Positions 50,933-58,654 of a DNA stretch of 64,000 nucleotides are shown piece by piece. The notes beneath the pieces are model-generated. The model did no database searches. It worked only from the letters and a program-made list of their open reading frames with translations, and had not been told where the DNA came from. Both the position numbers and the translations under genes were made by a program. Origin of the DNA: Bhargavaea sp. CC-171006 (GTDB taxonomy: Bacteria > Bacillota > Bacilli > Bacillales_A > Planococcaceae); assembly GCF_009761675.1 (NCBI RefSeq), contig NZ_QUZH01000014.1:62001-126000 (forward strand), in the 5' to 3' direction. How positions within the stretch are numbered: position 1 is the first letter of the stretch; each line of letters starts with the position of its first letter.

Positions 50933-53431
50933 TTATTGATCGGCTCCATAGCTGATCAGATTGGCAAAGATCCGGTAACCGCCTGGCACCTGGGCCCCGA
51001 TCTGCCTGTAGAATACAAGGTTCGTATACAGATATGTTCCCTCTCCGTATTCGGCCATGAGAATTCCGCTCGTGAACGGATCTTCTCCCGGGTCTGCCAT
51101 CGAAACGAATGTTTCGTATTGCTTATCCCACTCCATCGGGAAGTACAGGCCCCGCTCCTGAACCCAGTTGTCCCAGTCACTGTCCGTAATTTTGTTCGGA
51201 TAGTTGAACAGCGGATGATCCGGCTGGGTCACCGTCACCTCCGCATTTTCATCCGTGACGCGCCAGCGGATGGACGGGGTTCCGATTTTCAGGCGATAAG
51301 GAGCCGTCAGATCCGCATCCCATGGATCGGAAGCCGTTACATACTGCATGACGAAATGCCCGCCATTGCGCACGTATTCCTTGATCCGATCATTGTTCGC
51401 AAGCAGATCTTCCCTGCCGAGTGTCGCGCGGATGCCCGTTACGATCGTGTCATATTGTGAAAGGTCCGCTGTTGCAAGGTCTTCAGGCGTCAGCTTTGTA
51501 ATATCAAAACCTGCATTGATGAACGAATCTGCAATCGTGTCAAACCCGCTGTCGATGTATCCGACCTTGAGGTTCTCCGGCTTCAACAATTCAAATGCAA
51601 CGCCGTTAATAGAGGAAGAATACAGGTAATACGAGTCATTGATATGCTCATATTTGATCTCCTGGACAGTCGTGTTGTGGGTTTTGCCATTCGCTTCGGC
51701 GAACGCCCCGATTGTGAAGTCCCCTTCCTCCACCTCGGAAGGAGGGATCAGGTTGAAGGAAACGCTCTTTTCCTCAAAACGCCCCTCCAGATTCACCTCT
51801 GCCGATGCTGGCTCACTGCTCCACCCTTCAGGCAGGTCCAGGGAAACCGTAGCTTTCTGAGAAGCGTCTGCGTAGTTCTTCACTTTCACGCTGACCGGAA
51901 TATTTTCCTGCACATCAGCCGTGTTCACTGTGATATTGACCGGATCAGGCGTCACACCCAGTTCAGGCAGGACACTGACCGTATTATCGAGATCACTGAC
52001 AAATACAGTGTCCGTTCCATTTTCCTTGAATGACAGCTGTGCCCGGATGGAAGCTTCTGCATAAGCCTCAAAGTATTCCGCGTCCTCCGGAACATTTACT
52101 GTGAAGCTGGCGGTCTTGGACTCGCCGGGTTCCAGATGCTTGAGCTTAACAGCTTTATTGTGTTTCCAGTCTTCAGGCGTCAGAAGCGCCGCTTCAATAT
52201 GATGAAGTTTTCGGCTTCCTTCATTCGTGACGGTCACTTCCACTTCCGTCTGTTCACCCTGGGTCAGCACATAAGAGCCGATTGAAATGTCCACTGACAA
52301 CTCGGAAGACACCCGGCTTACTTCAACGAGCTGTTCTTCTTTGAGCTCCAGTTTATGGAGAAGATCGTTTTTGGTACCCGGTTCCAACTTTGAGGAAGCC
52401 ACCTTTTCGGACAGCTTCCTGACATCCCGCAGCGCCTTCTGGGATTCCGGCAGGATGGCACCGCGATCCGGATAAAGTCCGACGATCCGGTCCAGTTTTT
52501 GCTGAAGGGAACGGAGAGATTCACCGAGCCCCTGGTTCGGAATTTCATCTGCCCATTCATTAAAGTCATACGGAATTCCGTCGAACAGCTTGCCCGAAGT
52601 TTCCGTCACAGCAGAATCAGCCAGCTTCAGATGAACCTGGCGCGGCTCGACCGGAATGTCCCGTCCCATGCCCTGGCTCTTATGAAGATAGCGCGACGCT
52701 TCACCCAACTGCGGGTAACTCATCCCGTAGATCGGATCGTAGTCACCAATCTCAATGGACACAGTCGCTTCATCCTGGGAAACCGGCAGGTAGAGCTTTT
52801 TGATCTGCCAAGGCTCGAGGCCATTTTCGATCTGCTCCGGGAAGACCGACGGATCGGCCGCATCTTCGAATGCCTTCACCGACAGAACATTAATCAGCCG
52901 GTGATGTCCATGCTGGCTGTCCACATTCAGGAAGGATGGCATCACCACATCCGGCTGATAAGTACGGATGAATTCGATGAGACGGGAATAAGTGACTTCC
53001 TCTCCCCATTTCTCAAGGGTTTCTTCCGGTGATTTCGAGAAGCCGAAATCATAGATGGCGTCCGAAGTCGTGTTGCTCAGGTGGTAAGCTTTTACGCCGT
53101 TGACTTTTGCCGCCTCGATCATCTCGTTGGAACGGATGATGCCGAGACCGTTGCCCAGTTCATTTCCGATGGCATTCTGCCCGCCTTCTCCCCGGTTGGC
53201 AATCAGGCTGGCCGTCTTCACACCGAGCCCCCTTGAGAGATAAGCGAGGAAATCACTGCGCTCGTCATCCGGATGGGCACCCGTATTGAGGAACGTGACC
53301 GTCGTGTCCAGCGGCTTCACGGCATTCCACAGTTCTACGTCTGCTTCATCCTGACTTTCCCCCAGGACAGCCTGCGGCAGCAAGGACAGCACAAGCAAGA
53401 TGGAAAGCACACTGTACCAAAACCTCTTCAC
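50933..53431 (-). CDS. secreted PIG-L family deacetylase-like protein with NEW3-type domains
   Basis: An 832-residue exported protein. The start is GTG at 53431, 8 bases after AAAGGGG, which places a signal peptide (RFWYSVLSILLVLSLL, cleavage near AVLGES) at the N-terminus. The PIG-L/LmbE zinc motif AHPDDE lies at 52-57 and the distal histidine block QHGHH at 173-177. Beyond about residue 370 come NEW3-like beta-sandwich domains (VTVTNEGSRKLHHIEAALLT; VSLDLPEGWSSEPASAEV). A C-terminal ThuA/glutamine-amidotransferase-like domain (YVRNGGHFVMQYVTASDP) follows. It likely deacetylates an extracellular glycan or amide. The shared operator half-sites suggest control by the ROK protein. Confidence 0.85.
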   Translation of the reverse strand: MKRFWYSVLSILLVLSLLPQAVLGESQDEADVELWNAVKPLDTTVTFLNTGAHPDDERSDFLAYLSRGLGVKTASLIANRGEGGQNAIGNELGNGLGIIRSNEMIEAAKVNGVKAYHLSNTTSDAIYDFGFSKSPEETLEKWGEEVTYSRLIEFIRTYQPDVVMPSFLNVDSQHGHHRLINVLSVKAFEDAADPSVFPEQIENGLEPWQIKKLYLPVSQDEATVSIEIGDYDPIYGMSYPQLGEASRYLHKSQGMGRDIPVEPRQVHLKLADSAVTETSGKLFDGIPYDFNEWADEIPNQGLGESLRSLQQKLDRIVGLYPDRGAILPESQKALRDVRKLSEKVASSKLEPGTKNDLLHKLELKEEQLVEVSRVSSELSVDISIGSYVLTQGEQTEVEVTVTNEGSRKLHHIEAALLTPEDWKHNKAVKLKHLEPGESKTASFTVNVPEDAEYFEAYAEASIRAQLSFKENGTDTVFVSDLDNTVSVLPELGVTPDPVNITVNTADVQENIPVSVKVKNYADASQKATVSLDLPEGWSSEPASAEVNLEGRFEEKSVSFNLIPPSEVEEGDFTIGAFAEANGKTHNTTVQEIKYEHINDSYYLYSSSINGVAFELLKPENLKVGYIDSGFDTIADSFINAGFDITKLTPEDLATADLSQYDTIVTGIRATLGREDLLANNDRIKEYVRNGGHFVMQYVTASDPWDADLTAPYRLKIGTPSIRWRVTDENAEVTVTQPDHPLFNYPNKITDSDWDNWVQERGLYFPMEWDKQYETFVSMADPGEDPFTSGILMAEYGEGTYLYTNLVFYRQIGAQVPGGYRIFANLISYGADQ

Positions 53432-53477
53432 ACTTCTGACCCCTTTCGTGAATCGATTTAAAAGAAAGCACATACAA

Positions 53478-53504
53478 GTTGGTTAGTAAATATAACTAAC
53501 CAAC
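53478..53504. promoter_or_regulatory. palindromic operator upstream of the PIG-L gene
   Basis: GTTGGTTAGT (53478-53487) and ACTAACCAAC (53495-53504) are perfect 10-bp inverted arms with a 7-bp AT spacer, located 47 bases before the PIG-L start. ROK regulators use comparable palindromes. Confidence 0.7.
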
Positions 53505-53635
53505 TAATTAAGCACTCTCCTCTATGAAATTCAGTATACATATAGTCAGAATATTTTTAATCTAACCATGTAACTATTTATCTTTCCCGTGGCGGGTATT
53601 AAGACAGGGGGAAAAAGTATGAATGGATTTCAGGC

Positions 53636-53674
53636 AAAAAAACACCGCCCGCTCTCCTTGGAGAACAGGCGGTG
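53636..53674 (-). terminator. intrinsic terminator of the AbrB-type gene
   Basis: On the minus strand CACCGCC pairs with GGCGGTG, an inner TCTCC/GGAGA stem is present, and seven T follow. Confidence 0.88.
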
Positions 53675-53742
53675 ATCAAACAGAATTTGGTACAACGGGC
53701 CGCGGCGCGACGGTGTTCACGGCCGCGGACGTGCATCCGAAA

Positions 53743-54846
53743 TCATACGGATTCCGCCGTTTTTCCTGCTGTGTCCCGTCTGCCGAACGCGAATCTGAGA
53801 AACAGCGGGACCAGGAACAGGATAAAAAATACACGGAACAGCTGGTAGGCCGCAACCATGGACACATCCGCCCGTATTTCGTGGGCAGTCACCCCCATCT
53901 CCGGAAGGCCGCCCGGCGCGATGCACAGGAATGCGGTCGCCATGGACATCGGATGGATCAAGTGAAGGATGTAGGCGAGCAAAAGTGCAAACCCGACCAT
54001 GAGCGATCCCGAAACAAGGGAAAATGGCAGCAGCTTTTTCCAGTCCTTGAGCATGTCCAGCCTGATGCTGAGACCGAGATAGACCCCCATCAGAAGCTGA
54101 GCGGCCACCATCAGCAATGGAGGCAGATGAGGCGCGGGAAATCCGCTTACCGTCAGAATCGCCGCCGTGATCAGCGGGCCGAGAATCCAGGGGGTCGGGA
54201 ACCTCAGGCGCAGTGCCAGTGCCGTGCCGGTCAAAACAGCAACCACGGTCATCAGCAAGTGCATCATGCTGCCGGGTACTGCCTGCTCCACCACTGCTGA
54301 GGATGCAGGGATCCCGCTGTCCGATCCGCCCGCAAAAGCATACGTTGCCAGCATCGGTACCATGAACGTGACGGCGAGCATCCGGATCGTCTGCATGAAA
54401 GTCACGATTGTCGGGTCTGCGCCCCTGATCTCTTCGCTCAGCATCGTCATCTGGGACAAGCCGCCGGGCGTCGTTCCCATGACCGCGCTCGGCGCATTGA
54501 TGCCGGTAAGCTTGGAGGCAAGGTAGGCGATTCCCAGACCGACGATGACCATGAGCACGGTGCTCACCGTCATGGACGGCAGCTGGCCTGCAATCTGCGA
54601 CGCGCTTTGGGCGGTGAACGACAGGCCCATGCTGTAGCCGAGCAGCATCTGGCCCCCATTTTTAAAGTTTTTGGGCCAATACAATGTCCGCTTCGTCAGC
54701 AGATTCCACAGGATCACCGCCGTCAGCGGGCCAAGCATCCATGCGAGCGGCAGGCCGATCCATGAAAAGATGGCCCCGCCTGCCAGCCCGCACAGCAACG
54801 CTTCAAAAAGCTGATTCCATTTTTTCTTATTCTCCGGTGTCTTCAT
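53743..54846 (-). CDS. AbrB family membrane protein (PF05145-type)
   Basis: A 367-residue protein with ten or so spans arranged as two similar halves. Each half has the family glycine-proline block (GLPLAWMLGPLTAVILWNLL and RFPTPWILGPLITAAILTV) and a TPGGL/APGGL motif (MGTTPGGLSQMTML; CIAPGGLPEMGVTA). The family is annotated as AbrB/ammonia monooxygenase-like from old naming; its real substrate is unknown. The ATG at 54846 follows AGAGGGG. It is a single-gene unit. Confidence 0.86.
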   Translation of the reverse strand: MKTPENKKKWNQLFEALLCGLAGGAIFSWIGLPLAWMLGPLTAVILWNLLTKRTLYWPKNFKNGGQMLLGYSMGLSFTAQSASQIAGQLPSMTVSTVLMVIVGLGIAYLASKLTGINAPSAVMGTTPGGLSQMTMLSEEIRGADPTIVTFMQTIRMLAVTFMVPMLATYAFAGGSDSGIPASSAVVEQAVPGSMMHLLMTVVAVLTGTALALRLRFPTPWILGPLITAAILTVSGFPAPHLPPLLMVAAQLLMGVYLGLSIRLDMLKDWKKLLPFSLVSGSLMVGFALLLAYILHLIHPMSMATAFLCIAPGGLPEMGVTAHEIRADVSMVAAYQLFRVFFILFLVPLFLRFAFGRRDTAGKTAESV

Positions 54847-55040
54847 CTTGGTGCCCCTCTGCCTTGTCAATAAAAGTCTTTAATCTATCTTAGCACTTTT
54901 ACAAAGGCGATTGAGCGAAGGCGCGGGGAGCGTTTCCGAAAAAAGGGTTCCGTTCCGCTACTATCGAACTAATTGGGTATAGATGATCATTGTATGTTCG
55001 TGCAATAAGACGTTTTCTCAGATCAGAAGGAGGCTGTGCC

Positions 55041-55652
55041 ATGTTTCCTTTTATCCAAAGAAGAAAAACGATCCAAACTGCCGAAAGCAGATTTTCATAC
55101 CGCTATGCCGCGCATTCTCCGGAAGCGGATATGCTGGCCGATATTGCCTCGGAGCTTGCTCTTCTGCACCGGTCACACAGTGGTGACATCGTCTTCCTAT
55201 GTATCGGGTCGGACCGCTCAACCGGGGATTCGTATGGCCCCTTTGTCGGGAAGATGCTCAAAGATCAGCAGTTTCCGCATCCCGTCTATGGAACCATCGA
55301 GGAGCCCGTCCATGCGCTGAACCTGAAAAAGGTGCTCGGGGAGATCCGTGGCCGATATACCGATCCGCTGATCGTCAGCATCGACGCCTGCCTGGGGGAC
55401 ACCCATCAGATCGGTTCGATCCTGTTTAATGATGGCCCGCTCATCCCCGGATATGCCATCCAGAATCCGCTGCCCGGTGTGGGCGACTGTCACTTCAAGG
55501 GCGTCGTGAACCATCTTGATCCCTACTTTCCCGCCGATTCACTGAATAACACGCGGCTGGATACAGTCCTCCGTCTCGCTGAAATTACGTCGGGGATCAT
55601 TGTGGATTCGACCAGGCAATCCATCCTGGAAGTGCGCGAAGAAATCGTTTGA
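55041..55652 (+). CDS. yyaC: YyaC-type spore protein (DUF1256)
   Basis: A 203-residue protein with the YyaC/germination-protease-like fold: VFLCIGSDRSTGDSYGPFVG, YGTIEEPVHALNL, IVSIDACLG and PGVGDCHFKGVVN. The family is almost restricted to endospore formers, so this hints at a sporulating lineage or descent from one. The ATG at 55041 has AAGGAGG 8 bases upstream; the longer frame from 54990 is not supported. Confidence 0.88.
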   Translation: MFPFIQRRKTIQTAESRFSYRYAAHSPEADMLADIASELALLHRSHSGDIVFLCIGSDRSTGDSYGPFVGKMLKDQQFPHPVYGTIEEPVHALNLKKVLGEIRGRYTDPLIVSIDACLGDTHQIGSILFNDGPLIPGYAIQNPLPGVGDCHFKGVVNHLDPYFPADSLNNTRLDTVLRLAEITSGIIVDSTRQSILEVREEIV

Positions 55653-55670
55653 GCCGGGCGCAGGGTCCTT

Positions 55671-56696
55671 TCACCCGCCCATGATCCGGTCAAATTCATT
55701 TTCCTTTGGAAACGTCAGCGTCAAAACGGTGCCCCGTCCTTGTTCAGAAACGGCGGACAGCCGGATACCGAGCCTCAAGGCGACTGTGTCGGCCAGGTAC
55801 AGGCCGAGCCCCGTCGCAGCGTTGTGGATGCGGCCCGTCCCGCCCGTGAAGCCCTTCTCGAAAATTCGCGGGAGGTCGTGCAACGGGATGCCCGGGCCTT
55901 CGTCTTCAATTTGCACCCGGATATTGCCATCAGTGGAACGGTCGGCTGTGATGGTGATCGCGCCGCCGACCGGGCTATACTTCACCGCGTTCGTCAATAT
56001 CTGGCGGATGATGAAGCGTGCCCATTTCACGTCCGTCCGGACAGGGAGGTCGTCCCCCTCCAGTTCGACCGCGACGTCCTTTTCCAAGCACCAGGCCGCG
56101 AGTTCACGGATTTCGGGTGCGGTGAGCGAGCGCACGCTTGCCGTCTCCGGCAGGAAATCGGCAGCCAGCGTCGGCATACGCGAAATGTACAGCTGCCGGT
56201 CAATCAGCAGATGGAGGCGAAGCCACTCAGCGGCGATCCGGCGCATGGCCGGATCCGCCCGGTGCTCATCCAGAATCAGCTTCATCGCTGTCATCGGCGC
56301 TTTCGCCTCGTGCACCCACGCCGCCAGGTAATCCGCCTCCAAGTATTGGGCATCCGCGAGCTTCGCCAGCTCCTCGCGGTGCGCGCGGGAGGCCGTGGTG
56401 AGCAGCTCTGCCGTCGTTCGTTCCAAGCCGGACGGCCGCTCCGGCAGAAGCTCCTCCCACTCCCGGAGCGATTCATCGGAAAGCCGTGACATCTCCCGCA
56501 GAAACACCGTTTCCCGCCGCCATCGCCAGAAAATAAACAGAGCAAATACGGCGATCAGGAGGAAGTTCATATACAGGACGGAAGCCGCTTCGATCTCAAT
56601 CCCTTCATCAAGGATGATGATCAGGTCCGCGAGAAGGAGTGCAGCCAGGAAAAACAGGATCCATGGAAGACGGGATTTCAGATAAGGAATGAACAT
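55671..56696 (-). CDS. BceS-type intramembrane-sensing histidine kinase
   Basis: A 341-residue kinase with two spans near the N-terminus (about 10-28 and 40-58) joined by a very short outer loop. It has the phospho-acceptor H129 in AWVHEAKAPMTAMKL and the ATPase boxes N (FIIRQILTNAVKYSP), G1 (EDEGPGIP) and G2 (GLGLYLA). Lacking an external sensor domain, such kinases sense through a BceAB transporter. The closest candidate partner in the window is at 38316-41040. GGAGG precedes the ATG. It is separated from its regulator gene by repeat array E. Confidence 0.92.
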   Translation of the reverse strand: MFIPYLKSRLPWILFFLAALLLADLIIILDEGIEIEAASVLYMNFLLIAVFALFIFWRWRRETVFLREMSRLSDESLREWEELLPERPSGLERTTAELLTTASRAHREELAKLADAQYLEADYLAAWVHEAKAPMTAMKLILDEHRADPAMRRIAAEWLRLHLLIDRQLYISRMPTLAADFLPETASVRSLTAPEIRELAAWCLEKDVAVELEGDDLPVRTDVKWARFIIRQILTNAVKYSPVGGAITITADRSTDGNIRVQIEDEGPGIPLHDLPRIFEKGFTGGTGRIHNAATGLGLYLADTVALRLGIRLSAVSEQGRGTVLTLTFPKENEFDRIMGG

Positions 56697-56748
56697 GATG
56701 GGCTTGCCTCCTTCGATATTGCGGAACCGGTCCGCGAATCTGGGTTGA

Positions 56749-56892
56749 TTTCGTCATTCAACCATTTAATTTCGTCATTGGACGGAAAAGTTTCGTCATT
56801 CAGCTGCCTGATGGTGACGAATGACGAAATTGTAGTCGCGAATGATGAAATCGGGACATCGAATGACGAAATCCAGACCCCGAATGACGAAA
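56749..56892. repeat. repeat array E: 21-bp-period TTTCGTCATTC array, 3 forward + 4 reverse cores, inside the two-component operon
   Basis: Forward cores start at 56749, 56770 and 56791; reverse cores start at 56819, 56840 (GAATGATGAAA), 56861 and 56882. Steps are 21 bp with a 28-bp orientation switch, identical to arrays A and B. It occupies the 225-bp gap between regulator and kinase genes, which are normally contiguous. Confidence 0.93.
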
Positions 56893-56921
56893 CCGGGCCT
56901 CTTCGCCCGCTCATCCCCACT

Positions 56922-57605
56922 CTATTCCTCCACCGCCACATATCCCATGCCCTTTTTCGTCACGATCTTCTCTCCAAGGCCGATTTCCTCAAGCTTATTC
57001 CGCAGCCGGTTGATGTTCACCGTCAGGGTATTATCATTCACGAACCGCTCGTCGTCCCAGAGCTTCCGTATGAGCTCATCGCGCGTCACGATTTCATTGC
57101 GTGACTCCACGAGAACGGCGAGGATGAAGAATTCGTTCTTCGTCAGCTCCACGTCGGTGCCGCCGGAGCGGATGATGCCCCGCTTCAGGTCAAGCACCGC
57201 TCCGTTCCACTCCACAATGTCCGGCTTTTCTTCTGCATAGGCATATGTGCGCCGGAGGATCGCCTGGAGCTTGGCCAGGAGAACATCCGAATTAAACGGC
57301 TTCTGGATAAAGTCGTCCCCGCCCATCGACATAGCCATTACCTGATCCATCGGGTGGTCGCGCGACGATAAAAAGACGATCGGCACGTTCGATTCCGATC
57401 GGATTTCCCGGCACCAGTGGTATCCGTCAAATGCAGGCAGTCCGATGTCGAGAATCACGAGATGCGGACCGGCCGCCCGGAACGATTCCATCACACCGTG
57501 GAAATCGTCGGGCCCGGTGACCGTCAAGCCCCACTGCCCGAGCTTTTCAGACAGCGACCGGAAAATCGCTTCGTCGTCCTCCACCAAAAACACCGTAAAC
57601 TCCAT
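56922..57605 (-). CDS. BceR-type response regulator (OmpR family)
   Basis: A 227-residue regulator with acidic pocket E9-D10-D11, phospho-acceptor D53 (LVILDIGLPAFDG) and K103-type lysine in FIQKPFN. A C-terminal winged helix is marked by ELTKNEFFILAVLVE and LTVNINRLRNKLEEIG. The sequence class is that of BceR-like regulators paired with intramembrane-sensing kinases. It is the first gene of the unit; the kinase follows after repeat array E. Confidence 0.92.
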   Translation of the reverse strand: MEFTVFLVEDDEAIFRSLSEKLGQWGLTVTGPDDFHGVMESFRAAGPHLVILDIGLPAFDGYHWCREIRSESNVPIVFLSSRDHPMDQVMAMSMGGDDFIQKPFNSDVLLAKLQAILRRTYAYAEEKPDIVEWNGAVLDLKRGIIRSGGTDVELTKNEFFILAVLVESRNEIVTRDELIRKLWDDERFVNDNTLTVNINRLRNKLEEIGLGEKIVTKKGMGYVAVEE

Positions 57606-57695
57606 CGCGCAGTCCTCCCTTTTCCATCAGTTTACCGGAAAACTCCGGAAAATTTGAATAAACATGAATAACTCTCAGACAAACGGGTACCATAT

Positions 57696-57773
57696 GAGCA
57701 ACCCCACTTCTCTATTTCCCCCTTTTAGAGAATGCAGGTCCTGGCCCGCCGGCGATGTCGGCGGGCATTTTTT
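57696..57773 (+). ncRNA. candidate small RNA, copy 1 of 3, with sigma-B-like promoter
   Basis: Promoter: GAATAA (57666-57671), 13 bp, GGGTAC (57685-57690), close to sigma-B GTTTAA/GGGTAT. The transcript would start near 57696. It contains AACCCCACTTC, a hairpin TTCTCTA/TAGAGAA (57708-57714 and 57726-57732) with loop TTTCCCCCTTT, then GCAGGTCCTGG. The terminator is CCCGCCG/CGGCGGG followed by TTTTTT (ending 57773), giving about 78 nt. The C-rich loop is complementary to G-rich Shine-Dalgarno sequences. Confidence 0.7.
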
Positions 57774-57867
57774 GTGTTCGATAAAAAGAAGTAATGTTGC
57801 CACTTCTCTTTCTTTTATCCAAAGGCTTGCCAAGCAAAGAGGAATAGATTACACTTCAATACACAGT

Positions 57868-57884
57868 TATATTAAGTAACTTAA
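57868..57884 (+). promoter_or_regulatory. candidate promoter and operator of the doxX-type gene
   Basis: TATATT (57868-57873) may be a -10 element; it overlaps the palindrome TTAAGT-A-ACTTAA (57872-57884). MarR/DUF24-type repressors of quinone and oxidative stress often use such sites at DoxX-type genes. No good -35 is seen. Confidence 0.35.
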
Positions 57885-57908
57885 AAACAAAAGGAGAGTT
57901 GTTTAGAT

Positions 57909-58307
57909 ATGAACAAGAACGATATCGCAAAAGTCATTTTGAGGGTCATCCTCGGTTTTACTTTCTTCATTCACGGACTGGTTAAGTTCCAGGGGGGCAT
58001 TGCCAATACTGCAGGATACTTTGACAGCCTCGGCATCCCGGGATTCATGGCATATGTCGTTGCCACTATTGAGCTTTTGGGCGGTTTGGCCATGATTCTT
58101 GGGATCGGAACAAAAATTGTCGGCATTCTTTTCGCCATCATCATGGTCGGTGCCATCTTTACCGCAAAGCTTTCGCTCGGCTTCCTGGGCGATGGACAGA
58201 TGGCGGGCTACGAACTGGATCTGATCCTGCTTGCAGCTTCCCTGTACTTTGTGCTCGCCGACCGTTCGGTTCTGTCGATTGACCATAAACTTGCCCAAAA
58301 AGGATAA
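57909..58307 (+). CDS. DoxX family membrane protein
   Basis: A 132-residue protein with four spans and the DoxX hallmarks ILRVILGFTFFIHGLVKFQGG at the start (shown in part) and LGIPGFMAYVVATIELLGGL. Family members take part in quinone, thiol or oxidative-stress responses. AAAGGAGAG lies about 12 bases before the ATG, a slightly long spacing. The gene is flanked on both sides by copies of the candidate small RNA. Confidence 0.88.
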   Translation: MNKNDIAKVILRVILGFTFFIHGLVKFQGGIANTAGYFDSLGIPGFMAYVVATIELLGGLAMILGIGTKIVGILFAIIMVGAIFTAKLSLGFLGDGQMAGYELDLILLAASLYFVLADRSVLSIDHKLAQKG

Positions 58308-58345
58308 TTGTACGATTACTTTTCCTATTAACCGGGTACACTATT

Positions 58346-58422
58346 TCCAACCCCACTTCTCTATTTCCCCCTTTAGAGAAAGCAGGTCCTGGCCCGCCGG
58401 CGATGTCGGCGGGAATTTTTTT
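58346..58422 (+). ncRNA. candidate small RNA, copy 2 of 3, with sigma-B-like promoter
   Basis: Promoter: GATTAC (58314-58319), 14 bp, GGGTAC (58334-58339). The transcript would start near 58346. It has CAACCCCACTTC, the same 7-bp hairpin TTCTCTA/TAGAGAA (58357-58363 and 58374-58380) with loop TTTCCCCCTT, then GCAGGTCCTGG. The terminator is the same CCCGCCG/CGGCGGG with seven T (ending 58422). It begins in the tail of the DoxX gene and ends about 100 bp before copy 3. Confidence 0.7.
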
Positions 58423-58522
58423 ATGGAAAGACGTGCGGAACCCCTTCTCCCCCGGGCGGGACGAAAACCATCAGGAAATTTGCTTCTTTATGATTAAAAT
58501 CCGACGGACCGGGTATCCTATG

Positions 58523-58599
58523 ACCAGCCCCACTTCTCTATTTCCCCCTTTTAGAGAATGCAGGTTTTTGATCCGCCCGGTTGTCGGCGGATCTTTTTT
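58523..58599 (+). ncRNA. candidate small RNA, copy 3 of 3, with sigma-B-like promoter
   Basis: Promoter: GATTAA (58492-58497), 13 bp, GGGTAT (58511-58516), the best sigma-B match of the three. The RNA has CAGCCCCACTTC and hairpin TTCTCTA/TAGAGAA (58534-58540 and 58552-58558) with loop TTTCCCCCTTT. It has a different terminator stem, GATCCGCC/GGCGGATC, then TTTTTT. The 5' part is conserved while the terminator has diverged with compensating changes, which supports selection on the hairpin. Confidence 0.72.
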
Positions 58600-58603
58600 A
58601 TGC

Positions 58604-58640
58604 AAAAAGAACCCTCCATCCAGAATCGGATGGAGGGTTC
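58604..58640 (-). terminator. intrinsic terminator of the sortase operon
   Basis: GAACCCTCCATCC and GGATGGAGGGTTC are perfect 13-bp arms around AGAATC; the minus strand continues TTTTT. Confidence 0.92.
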
Positions 58641-58654
58641 TGCGCATTGAACCA

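Noticed and set aside
54952-54980. Sigma-B promoter upstream of yyaC (GGGTAT at 54975)
   Set aside because: There is no GTTTAA-like element 12-15 bp upstream, so only the -10 matches.
56678-56941. Open frame across array E on the minus strand
   Set aside because: Same artefact: a 21-bp period keeps the frame open and gives ISSF/NDE repeats; it overlaps the kinase start and lacks a start site.
57800-57809. Fourth, degenerate copy of the small RNA (CCACTTCTCT)
   Set aside because: Only ten bases match; hairpin, C-run and terminator are absent.
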